DNA of 9,207 nt from an uncultured Ruminococcus sp. (GTDB lineage Bacteria; Bacillota; Clostridia; Oscillospirales; Ruminococcaceae). Below are positions 1-6,900 of this stretch, piece after piece. The stretch is taken from assembly GCA_900752785.1 (NCBI GenBank), contig CAADWP010000093.1:1-9207 (forward strand). The letters run 5' to 3'. Under the pieces are notes generated by a model that was given only the letters and a program-made list of their open reading frames with translations, searched no databases and was not told the origin of the DNA. Within the stretch, counting starts at the first letter, position 1, and each line of letters begins with the position of its first letter. The translations under genes were made by a program, and so were the position numbers.

Positions 1-2
1 AC

Positions 3-176
3 TTCCATCTTCTTCGTCACACTTATGCGACTATCTGCATTGAAAAAGGTTTCGATCCCAAGACTCTCAGCGAACTGCTCGGTCACGCTGACGCAAGTAT
101 CACTTTAAACCGTTATGTTCATTCCTCCATGCAGATGAAGAAAAACTATGTTAGTAGATTGCAACTGACTGCTTAA
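3..176 (+). CDS. Tyrosine recombinase/integrase, C-terminal end only (partial at window edge)
   Basis: The frame is open from the first complete codon to TAA at 174-176, giving 57 residues. They match the catalytic core of the phage-integrase/XerC-XerD family. The HxxR box is at residues 2-5 followed by HTYAT, an LLGH motif (His28) comes next, and Tyr38 in RYVH (codon 114-116) is the predicted nucleophile that attaches covalently to DNA during strand exchange. Spacing between these motifs is normal for the family, so the end looks intact. The N-terminal DNA-binding part and the first catalytic Arg lie outside the window. These enzymes act in chromosome dimer resolution or in integration and excision of mobile elements; which applies cannot be told from the fragment. 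The gene ends about 200 bp before agrA, so the agr-RTX cassette may sit beside or inside an integrated element, but no attachment site can be recognised here. Confidence 0.9.
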   Translation, partial: FHLLRHTYATICIEKGFDPKTLSELLGHADASITLNRYVHSSMQMKKNYVSRLQLTA

Positions 177-326
177 CCTTTTAACCGTCAGCTTTTTGTA
201 GCTTAATTTTTGAATATTGCCTATATTTCGTTGTTTTTGACTCTGATTTGGCTAATGGACGGAATTGACGAAAAATATTATTTCGACCTTTAGTATGATT
301 ATACCACAAATTTTATTCAATAAATA
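177..326. other. Non-coding stretch between the recombinase and the agrA promoter
   Basis: This AT-rich stretch has no credible ORF or RNA gene. It contains only short, weak inverted repeats, such as CGAAA/TTTCG around 268-286 and CCGTC/GACGG at about 184 and 258. None is followed by a clear U-tract, so I do not call a terminator for the recombinase. No copy of the ATTTCATACCAT repeat found upstream of agrD is present. If an attachment site for the recombinase lies here, it cannot be identified from one end alone. Confidence 0.5.
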
Positions 327-355
327 TTGATTTATGCGCTAAATTATGGTATTAT
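327..355 (+). promoter_or_regulatory. Predicted sigma-A promoter of agrA-agrC
   Basis: TTGATT at 327-332 is a 4/6 match to the -35 consensus. TATTAT at 350-355 is a 5/6 match to the -10, and an extended -10 TG lies at 347-348. The spacer is exactly 17 bp. Transcription would begin near 361-363, just at the ribosome binding site, so the mRNA leader would be only about 15 nt. No AgrA-like repeat lies upstream, suggesting this promoter does not depend on AgrA. Confidence 0.65.
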
Positions 356-376
356 GTTAATTAAGGGGTGATTGGT

Positions 377-1093
377 ATGATAAGGATTGCGATTGTGGAT
401 GATGATAGTTTAATTTGTGATTTGCTTCATGACTATTTGATTGATTATGAAGTAAAGTATAATTTTGAGTTTGAAAAAAGCGTCTTTATATCTTGCGAGT
501 CTTTACTTCTATCTATAAAAGAACAAAAAAATTATGATCTTATATTTCTTGATATTGAATTCCCGAAAATGAACGGAATTGATTTAAGCCATGTAATCAG
601 GGATTTACTTAACGATTCAAGAACCCAGATTATATTTATTTCCTCAAAAGAATCTTATGCTATGCAGTTATTTAAGGTTCAGCCATTTGATTTTATTGTA
701 AAACCTTTTGGTCGAAAGCAAATTTTTCAATGCATTTCAAAATACATAAAACAATATGTAAACAGCAGTATGTTTTTCACTTATTCTCTTGATAAAATAA
801 AACACAAAATTGCTATAGGTGAGATTATGTATATACAAAGTAAAGGAAAAAAATTGAATCTATATACAATTAGTGACGTTATATCATGTTATTACAAATT
901 TTCAGATGCTATTGAAAGTGAGATGAAAAACAGTATGATAGTTATTAAACGTGGAACAGCAGTAAATATCCATCATATTATTGAAACAGATTTTGAAACT
1001 GTTATTTTGACTGGTGGAATAAGATTAAAAATCAGCACCGGCTATCAGGAGAAAGTAATGGATATTTTATCTGATAAAATCGGAGGTATATAA
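377..1093 (+). CDS. agrA: AgrA-like response regulator with LytTR DNA-binding domain
   Basis: Predicted 238-residue transcription factor that becomes active when phosphorylated by the downstream kinase. Residues 1-120 form a receiver domain. The acidic pocket is Asp8-Asp10, Asp59 is the phosphoacceptor (LIFLDIEFPKMNG), Ser89 is the switch residue, and Lys109-Pro110 is the conserved KP pair. Residues about 130-235 form a LytTR domain, recognised by an 'I.YIQSKGKKLNLYT' strand pattern and the later 'IKRGTAVNIHHI' segment. LytTR proteins bind paired direct repeats two helical turns apart, such as those at 2406-2439. I chose ATG 377 over the in-frame GTG at 368 because AAGGGG (363-368) is correctly spaced for 377 and overlaps the GTG, and the receiver fold starts right after this Met. 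The stop is one base before the kinase start. The symbol rests on domain type and context, not on close identity to the staphylococcal protein. Confidence 0.9.
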   Translation: MIRIAIVDDDSLICDLLHDYLIDYEVKYNFEFEKSVFISCESLLLSIKEQKNYDLIFLDIEFPKMNGIDLSHVIRDLLNDSRTQIIFISSKESYAMQLFKVQPFDFIVKPFGRKQIFQCISKYIKQYVNSSMFFTYSLDKIKHKIAIGEIMYIQSKGKKLNLYTISDVISCYYKFSDAIESEMKNSMIVIKRGTAVNIHHIIETDFETVILTGGIRLKISTGYQEKVMDILSDKIGGI

Positions 1094-1094
1094 T

Positions 1095-2306
1095 ATGCAG
1101 ACAATTGTATATATGCTTTCAAATGCAGTTCATATGTATGCGGTTTATATACTTTTTACATTTGTTTTAGGTAAAAGTATATTTACAAAATGGTTAGAAA
1201 TATTCACATACTTTGCTTACTTCCTTATAAACAGCGGAATTTATCTGTTTGCTGATAATATGATTTTAACTCTTGTCAGCAATATACTGCCTATGTTTTT
1301 TATTATGCTGCAATATAAAAAGCCGATACAGACATATGTGTTTATCACATTTGGAGTAAGTGCGGTGGGAATGTTTCTTGACTGGCTCTTTACATGTATT
1401 AATCCCGAATTCATATTGATAAAAACCAATACCCCTCAAAGTATTGCATTTTTAGGGCTGATATTTCTGTTTAGACATTATTTTAACAGCCGAGAAAAAA
1501 ATATTGTTAACTCTGGATATATAATATTTTTAATTATAATATCTGTTGGAACAATAATTATCGGTGAGATTTCAGAACAGCAGTACAATATCAGGAGTTT
1601 TATTATTTCAATGATTCTCTTAATGATAAATTTTTTGAACTTTTACCTATATGATAAGTATATTGAAAATATGCAGTTAAAGATTACGTTTAATAATATT
1701 CAAAATTCAAATCAAGCATATCGCAATCAGCTTGAAATAATGAATGAATCACAAAAGCAAATACGTCTCATTAAGCATGATATGAAAAATCATTTTCTGC
1801 ATCTGAAATATGATCTCGACAATAAAAAATATGAAGAAGCAAACAAATATATTGAAAAAATGACGAAAAACGTCACTTTGGACAAAGAATATGTAAAAAC
1901 CGGAAATGTTGATTTTGACTGCTTATTAAATTTTAAACTATCAATGGCGAAAAAAATGAATGTAGAATTTGCTTGTCATATTGTTTTGCCAGAAACATTA
2001 TGTATTGATGCATTTGATTTAACCGTTATACTTGGAAACTTATTGGATAACGCTTTAAACGCGCTTCAGGATGCTAAGATAAAAATTTTAAATATAGATA
2101 TAAATTATTCTATAGGAATGATAGTAATGAAAATTGAAAATACATTCTCAGAAATGCCAAAAAAGTATGATAATCCTCATGAACACGGTTATGGATTGAT
2201 AAGTATACGAAATTCAATAGAAAAATATAACGGAAAGCTTCAAAATGATATTATAGACGACAAATATGTAGTAAAAGCAGTTATATACAATAAAAAGAAA
2301 AGGTAA
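1095..2306 (+). CDS. agrC: AgrC-like sensor histidine kinase (GHKL ATPase), peptide pheromone receptor
   Basis: Membrane sensor kinase of 403 residues predicted to detect the cyclic peptide made from AgrD and to phosphorylate AgrA. Residues 1 to about 190 are hydrophobic with six or seven probable membrane segments (roughly 8-26, 35-52, 56-72, 80-100, 115-129, 141-158, 168-186), as in AgrC receptors. A coiled segment at about 190-225 leads to the H-box HDMKNH (residues 228-233, phosphoacceptor His228). The ATPase part has the N-box GNLLDNALNAL (314-324) and the G-box HGYGLISIRNSI (364-375), as in the HATPase_c_5/GHKL group used by peptide-sensing kinases. GGAGG at 1082-1086 lies inside the end of agrA, 8 nt before the ATG, so the two genes are co-transcribed and probably translationally coupled. 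The order agrA then agrC is the reverse of that in Staphylococcus. Confidence 0.9.
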   Translation: MQTIVYMLSNAVHMYAVYILFTFVLGKSIFTKWLEIFTYFAYFLINSGIYLFADNMILTLVSNILPMFFIMLQYKKPIQTYVFITFGVSAVGMFLDWLFTCINPEFILIKTNTPQSIAFLGLIFLFRHYFNSREKNIVNSGYIIFLIIISVGTIIIGEISEQQYNIRSFIISMILLMINFLNFYLYDKYIENMQLKITFNNIQNSNQAYRNQLEIMNESQKQIRLIKHDMKNHFLHLKYDLDNKKYEEANKYIEKMTKNVTLDKEYVKTGNVDFDCLLNFKLSMAKKMNVEFACHIVLPETLCIDAFDLTVILGNLLDNALNALQDAKIKILNIDINYSIGMIVMKIENTFSEMPKKYDNPHEHGYGLISIRNSIEKYNGKLQNDIIDDKYVVKAVIYNKKKR

Positions 2307-2308
2307 GG

Positions 2309-2339
2309 AAAAAGCAGTGTCAAAATGGCACTGCTTTTT
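2309..2339 (+). terminator. Strong intrinsic terminator after agrC
   Basis: AAAAAGCAGTG (2309-2319) pairs perfectly with CACTGCTTTTT (2329-2339). Two further inner pairs (one G-U) leave a 5-nt AAAAT loop at 2322-2326. The stem is flanked by A and T runs, so it might act in both directions. It starts 3 nt after the kinase stop codon and separates agrA-agrC from the agrD unit. Confidence 0.93.
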
Positions 2340-2405
2340 GTTTATCATAAAATTATTTTTGAGCATAAAAAGTTAGAAATTATTTGAATTTAAAAGAAGG
2401 AAAAA

Positions 2406-2439
2406 ATTTCATACCATTAAACCACCCATTTCATACCAT
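2406..2439 (+). promoter_or_regulatory. Tandem direct repeat, predicted AgrA/LytTR binding site
   Basis: The 12-bp sequence ATTTCATACCAT occurs at 2406-2417 and again, identical, at 2428-2439. The repeats start 22 bp apart, close to two helical turns, so both face the same side of the DNA. LytTR regulators such as AgrA and VirR bind paired direct repeats with this kind of spacing, just upstream of weak -35 regions. The second repeat ends 5 bp before the expected -35 position of the agrD promoter. The repeat sequence differs from the staphylococcal AgrA box, so assignment to this AgrA is inference from geometry and neighbourhood. Confidence 0.75.
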
Positions 2440-2444
2440 ATTAA

Positions 2445-2473
2445 AACACAAAAAGATTTATTTATGCTATGAT
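2445..2473 (+). promoter_or_regulatory. Activator-dependent promoter of the agrD-agrB-lipoprotein-RTX unit
   Basis: TATGAT at 2468-2473 is a 5/6 -10 element preceded by the extended -10 TG at 2465-2466. The -35 position 17 bp upstream (2445-2450, AACACA) has no useful match to TTGACA, which fits a promoter that needs the adjacent repeat-bound activator. Transcription should start near 2480, leaving a leader of about 59 nt before agrD. The rest of the 2340-2538 interval holds no ORF. Confidence 0.65.
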
Positions 2474-2538
2474 AAACTTGCATAATGTAAAATAAACGCA
2501 AACAGAAACCTGGCGTAGTCAGAAAGGAGGGAGTAATA

Positions 2539-2694
2539 ATGAAGTCAATCATGCTTAAGTTATTTAAGAAGTATGGTCATGCAGTCGCTGTTCTTGCTTT
2601 GACAATCACTGCTATGAATGTTAATAGCGCATGCTTCTGGATCAACAATCAGCCTGAACTGCCGGCTGATGCAAAGGTTCTTCGCAAGTTCTAA
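2539..2694 (+). CDS. agrD: AgrD-like cyclic thiolactone autoinducer precursor (51 aa)
   Basis: Small peptide too short for routine gene calling. A strong AAAGGAGG (2523-2530) lies 8 nt before the ATG. The three AgrD parts are visible. Residues 1-27 are a lysine-bearing amphipathic and hydrophobic leader (MKSIMLKLFKKYGH followed by AVAVLALTITAM) that should lie on the membrane. Residues about 29-36 are the pheromone core NSACFWIN. The tail is proline/acidic, starting NQPELP at 37-42. The core aligns with the TSACLWFT-HQPEEP region of Clostridium perfringens AgrD as I recall it. By that analogy Cys32 would close a thiolactone with Asn36, giving ring CFWIN with an optional short N-terminal tail. 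The TAA stop shares its last A with the agrB ATG (TAATG), so AgrD and its processing enzyme are probably translationally coupled. The exact cleavage sites are inferred. Confidence 0.9.
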   Translation: MKSIMLKLFKKYGHAVAVLALTITAMNVNSACFWINNQPELPADAKVLRKF

Positions 2695-3284
2695 TGTTTG
2701 TTAAACTTGCAGAGCGTATTACGCAGCAGCTTGAAAATGACAATATTATAAGTTTGGAAAAGCGTGAACTGTATAAGTACGGTTTTCAACAGGGATTTAT
2801 ATTGGCACTGAATTTTCTTACATCAATTGCAATTGGTATAATATTTGGTATGTTTTTTGAATGCATTCTGCTTCTTGCAGCATATATGCCGCTGAGAAGC
2901 TATGCCGGAGGACATCATTCGGATTCGTCGGAAAAATGCTACATAGTTTCGTCACTTATAATGGTGATATGGATGTGTCTTCTGAAATTTGAAATTCTGC
3001 CGATAAGCTGCTGCGTCATTATGCTTCTTATAAGCGCTTGTATATGTTTTACTTTTGTACCGGTCGAGAGCGGCAATAAGCCTCTTGACGAACGTGAACA
3101 AAACGTATACAGACAAAAGTCGCTCATTATTCTGGCAGTTGAGATATGTTTGTGGATTTTTATGAGCTTAATATTGCGTAAATATGAGGCGATTATTCCA
3201 ATTGTTCTTATTACAGAAGCGATTATGTTGATTCTGGGTAAAGCAAAGAACCGACATGATGATAAAATAATCAAAAATAGGTAA
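2694..3284 (+). CDS. agrB: AgrB-like membrane endopeptidase, autoinducer processing
   Basis: Integral membrane cysteine protease of 196 residues, near the usual AgrB length. It is expected to cut the AgrD C-terminal tail and catalyse ring closure of the pheromone. The family signature 'LRSYAGGHHSDSSEKC' occupies residues 67-82. His75 and Cys82 are seven residues apart, like His77 and Cys84 of Staphylococcus aureus AgrB, and are the predicted catalytic pair. Four to six membrane segments are visible (about 36-52, 54-66, 83-98, 103-122, 145-163, 166-184). A polar loop PVESGNKPLDERE (123-135) matches the 'P...NKPL..EE' loop common in AgrB proteins. The start codon overlaps the agrD stop by one base. 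The order agrD then agrB differs from the usual B-then-D arrangement. The next gene starts 13 nt downstream. Confidence 0.93.
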   Translation: MFVKLAERITQQLENDNIISLEKRELYKYGFQQGFILALNFLTSIAIGIIFGMFFECILLLAAYMPLRSYAGGHHSDSSEKCYIVSSLIMVIWMCLLKFEILPISCCVIMLLISACICFTFVPVESGNKPLDEREQNVYRQKSLIILAVEICLWIFMSLILRKYEAIIPIVLITEAIMLILGKAKNRHDDKIIKNR

Positions 3285-3297
3285 TTGGAGGTAATAA

Positions 3298-3888
3298 ATG
3301 AAAAAATTTTTCAGCGTTTTATTATGCACTACTATGTTGATGTGTTCTGCAACCGGCTGCGGAACTGACAACAAGCCAAGCGTTGATTCTAAGGTTGAAC
3401 AGTCACCGAGCATAGAATATGAAACAATAGAGCCACCGGAGTCTGGGTGGACAGTTGAATCAATAGCATCTACAATCCGACTTTGTGGTAAACCAATAGA
3501 ATTACCTTTTACTGTTGGCTCGTTGGGAGAGGAGTTTGAATTAAAAAATAATACTGGGATAGTAACATACACTGGTCATGAATCATTTCTTACATCATTT
3601 GTAAAAACTGAAAAAAGTGATGATCTTTATTCAAAAACAGTAAGAAAGATTTCAAGTTGTGAGTATTATTCAGATGACGACTTTCAAAATTCTTTCATAA
3701 TCAATGGAGTAGGCATAGGTTCCAATAAAGAATCAGTTATTTCTGCACTTGGTCAACCGGATTTTCAGACTGATACAGCATTTGAATACTATTCGAATCA
3801 CATAAAATCAGAAAATTATATTGTGCGCTTAAGTTTTGGCGATCTTGATATAGTACAAAGCATGTTCGTAAATTTAATTAATGAATAG
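3298..3888 (+). CDS. Putative lipoprotein of unknown function in the agr-RTX operon
   Basis: Protein of 196 residues with a clear lipoprotein signal: positive MKK, a hydrophobic stretch at 4-16, and lipobox SATGC with Cys21 as the lipidation site. It should be tethered to the outer face of the cytoplasmic membrane. A low-complexity spacer (about 22-50) precedes a two-part domain. Residues 58-84 carry an 'IRLCGKPIELPFTVGSLGEEFEL' type segment that I associate with uncharacterised Clostridia lipoproteins. Residues 136-155 read NGVGIGSNKESVISALGQPD, the 'G.S...V...LG.P' turn of small BLIP/SmpA-like folds. No enzyme motif is visible. GGAGG (3287-3291) sits 6 nt before the ATG. Its position between agrB and the RTX gene means it should be quorum-induced with them. 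A role in receiving or surface-assembling the RTX protein is possible but purely contextual. Confidence 0.85.
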   Translation: MKKFFSVLLCTTMLMCSATGCGTDNKPSVDSKVEQSPSIEYETIEPPESGWTVESIASTIRLCGKPIELPFTVGSLGEEFELKNNTGIVTYTGHESFLTSFVKTEKSDDLYSKTVRKISSCEYYSDDDFQNSFIINGVGIGSNKESVISALGQPDFQTDTAFEYYSNHIKSENYIVRLSFGDLDIVQSMFVNLINE

Positions 3889-3891
3889 GAG
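3887..3891 (+). promoter_or_regulatory. Ribosome binding site that argues for an RTX start at 3902
   Basis: AGGAG overlaps the lipoprotein stop codon and lies 10 nt before ATG 3902. No comparable site precedes the TTG at 3988 at normal spacing. Translation of the RTX region therefore most likely enters at 3902. Confidence 0.6.
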
Positions 3892-3901
3892 TATTAATAC
3901 T

Positions 3902-3991
3902 ATGGTTAACGAAAATGAAAAGAATCCATATGATGAATTTATGGAAAAATATTTAAAGGGTAGAGTAAATACACAAAAACTCAATTATTGA
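3902..3991 (+). CDS. Short 29-codon ORF, probably the displaced N-terminus of the RTX gene
   Basis: ATG 3902 begins MVNENEKNPYDEFMEKYLKG and the frame ends at TGA 3989-3991. It has the only good ribosome binding site in this region. The stop overlaps the TTG at 3988 from which the long RTX frame can be read (TTGA), so translational coupling is possible. The alternative, which I prefer, is that both parts are one gene with a single base missing. Adding one A to the run of five A residues at 3975-3979 would continue the reading ...NTQKTQLLNAAQNYLLDKG without a break. The fused protein would have 1738 residues. Nothing in the 29 residues is recognisable on its own: it is polar and acidic, with no signal peptide. 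Confidence 0.6.
   Translation: MVNENEKNPYDEFMEKYLKGRVNTQKLNY
3975..3979 (+). other. A5 homopolymer, candidate frameshift site of the RTX gene
   Basis: The upstream frame (codons from 3902) and the long frame (open from 3964, just after TAG 3961-3963) overlap here. A one-base loss in this A-run explains the break. The surrounding CAA AAA codons do not form a standard X XXY YYZ slippery heptamer, so programmed -1 frameshifting is less likely than an indel, a phase-variable tract or a sequencing error. Confidence 0.5.
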
Positions 3992-6900
3992 ATGCAGCTC
4001 AGAATTATCTTCTTGATAAAGGTTTTGGCGCAGCACAAACTGAAGCTGCTGTTTTATTTATAACAAATGGTGGAAGAGGTGTAGATTTTAGTGGATTTCT
4101 TGATGTTGAACCTGACAGTCCATTCGCCGCAAAACTTGCCTCATTGGATGTGGCTAAAACTTATTCTCATCTAACTAAAGTTTTGACTTATGCTAATATC
4201 ATTCAAGATTTATGTGACAATCTTAGAGATATTGAGGATTATAGAAATCCACAAAGTGGTAAGTTAAATTCTGCCGGTGAGGAGAAGCTGAGAGGTGCTT
4301 TAAATAATTTTATCGATTTGACTACAAATCTTCTTAATTTTGTTCCGGGCGGATTTATATACTCAATTCCATTATCTGCTTTAAAGGGTGAGATTGATAA
4401 AGCAATAGATCTTGGAAATAACTGGAACAATAGAACAGAAATGTTATTATTTATTACAAATAATGATCTTGAGGGAAGTCCTGGTTGGGCAGACTTATTT
4501 AATGGTGATAAAGAAAATGGTCCATCTTTAAGTGAAATGAATAAGGTGTTTGACGAAATAGGAGATGTATCTGATGCTTTGGACGACTATATCGAATGGC
4601 GCATTAAGTATGAATTTGAGGAAGAGCTCAGAAAAAACTATATTGATCCAGATTATTACTATAGAAAAATGGAAGAACTAACCCCAAAGTGGTATGAAAA
4701 GTTATGGTCTAACATCAAAGAAGGTGGAGGAAAGTGGATTGGATTCTGGGAAGGCGGCGGAGAAACTCTTTACGATATAACTCATGCCAGCGAAGACAGT
4801 GAGGGCTTGATTAAGGATTTCTTTAGTGCTGTGAAGGAAAACCGAGCTGCAAAAGAAAAAGAAGCTGAACTTAAAGGGCTTTCTTCTAAGCCTACCAATG
4901 GTGATGACTATATCATGGGAACAGATAAAGCTGATGAAGTACATGCACTTGGCGGAAACGATCATATCCATACTTTTGATGGTGATGATTACATTTACGG
5001 CGATGATGGTGATGATTGGCTCTATGGCTGGGGTGGAAATGATACTATCTATGGCGGAGAAGGTGACGACCTTATCAGAGGCGGCGCTGATGATGATAAA
5101 CTTATTGGACAAGGTGGTGACGATGAAATATATGGCGAAGATGGAAATGACCATCTGTATGGCGGCGATGACCATGATTTGCTTGATGGCGGAGAAGGAA
5201 ATGATGAGCTCATTGGCGGCGACGATACAGATTTAATCTTCGGTGGCAATGGCGATGACTGGATATATGGAGATTTCAAAGGTACTGAAACAACAAGAGA
5301 TGCAAGGGATTTTATTTATGGTGGTGCTGGTAACGATCATATCTTCGGCGGTGGTGGTAATGATATTATCAACGGCGATGGTTACATTTCTAAAGGCGTG
5401 GAACTTCCGATTGACCAAGCTGGTAATGATGTAATAGAAGGCGGCTCGGGCAATGATATTATCAACGGAGGTTACGGTAATGACAGATTAGACGGCGGAA
5501 GAGATGATGATTATCTTTTCGGGGAAGGTGGAGATGACGTGCTCCATGGCGGTCAAGGTAATGACTATCTTGATGGCGGTATAGATGACGATGACCTTTA
5601 CGGCGGTGATGGAAATGACACTCTTAGAGGAGGTCATGGTGACGATTATCTTAGTGGTGATGCCGGAGACGATACATATATTTTTAACAAGTATTTTGGC
5701 TCAGATACTGTCAGCGATACAGATGGATACAGTACGCTCGTATTTGAGGATCGTACCATTGAGGATTTTGAAATAACTTTATGTGGTTATAAAAAAACCA
5801 ACATTAAGTTGACTACTATTAATTCCAAAAATGATGTTACTATCAGGAATTATATTGGCAATGAGGGAAAGTATCGATTTATTTTCGGCAGTAAGGATGA
5901 GGAAACAAGTTATAAGCTTACTTATGACGAAAATACCGGTTTTAAATTCGAAGAAAGAAAAAAACCAGATTCAGGTTCAGGGATTATTTCCGACTGGGGG
6001 GAATCAAGTTCATATGGAGATTACTGGGATAAAATGCAGAATGGCTCCAAGAATAACAACAGTGAAAATTATAATAACGCAACAAGTGTTATGCCACCCC
6101 GTGATCCACTGGTAATTGACTTGAATTTCGACGGTGTTCATCCCACAGATGTGGAGAACGGTGTTTACTTCGATATTGATAATAATGGTTTTGCTGAGAA
6201 AACACAGTGGATCGACAGCATAGATGGGCTCCTTGTATTCAACCGTGATTCCGATCCTAACATTACTAATGGCAGTGAGTTGTTCAGCGATCAGGTAATT
6301 CTGTCTAATGGCAAAAAATCAGAAAACGGATTTGAGGTGCTTGAGGAGTTTGATACCAATGGAGATGGCATTGTTGATAAGAAGGATAATGATTTCGATA
6401 AGCTTCAGGTTTGGATTGATATTAATCATGACGGAAGCACAATCAACGAAAATGAACAGGAATTATTTACCCTTAATGAACTTGGAATTACCTCTATCAG
6501 CACTAAATACAGAACCGATACCTCTGTTGAAAGTGATGATCCAAACAAGAATGTAATTGCAGATGTTACTTTTGAAAATGGTGAATCTACTCATATATCT
6601 GAGCATTGGTTCGATGCAGTTTCATCAGATACACAGGAACTCAACACTGAAGGTATCGATGATGGACTAACTTCATTCGGCAATATGCATAGTATTGGAT
6701 ATGCTCTTGAACATGAAGAAACAAATGATCTTCTTAAGCTTGTTAAACGCTTTAATATGTCCAACAACTATGTCGAAAAGAGAGTGTTAACAAGAGAGAT
6801 CCTCTATTACCTAACAGATTCAACTAACCTTGATCCTAATTCAAGAGGTGGAAGAGTAGATGCAAGAAATCTCCACGTTCTTGAAACTATTATGGGCGTC

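Noticed and set aside
368..376. GTG at 368 as start of the response regulator
   Set aside because: It overlaps the likely ribosome binding site AAGGGG at 363-368. ATG 377 has correct spacing and begins directly with the first strand of the receiver domain.
373..380. Inverted copy of the TCATACCA core (TGGTATGA) at the agrA start, as an autoregulatory site
   Set aside because: It is a single 8-bp half-site inside the translation start with no second copy at 22 bp. It is probably chance in AT-rich DNA.
2939..3572. Minus-strand ORFs across agrB and the lipoprotein gene
   Set aside because: They overlap well-supported plus-strand genes and lack start signals or recognisable domains.
3974..3980. 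Programmed -1 frameshift signal at CAAAAAC
   Set aside because: The in-frame codons are CAA AAA C, which do not fit the X XXY YYZ slippery pattern, and I see no obvious stem-loop just downstream.
4898..5236. Met-rich plus-strand ORF in a second frame over block 1
   Set aside because: It is the second-frame reading of GGT-GAT-GAT repeats (GTGATGATG gives repeated Met/Ile). It has no independent start signals.
4702..5279. Minus-strand ORFs opposite RTX block 1
   Set aside because: They arise from the reverse complement of 27-bp Gly/Asp repeats, give low-complexity Ile/Val/Ser-rich products, and have no ribosome binding sites.
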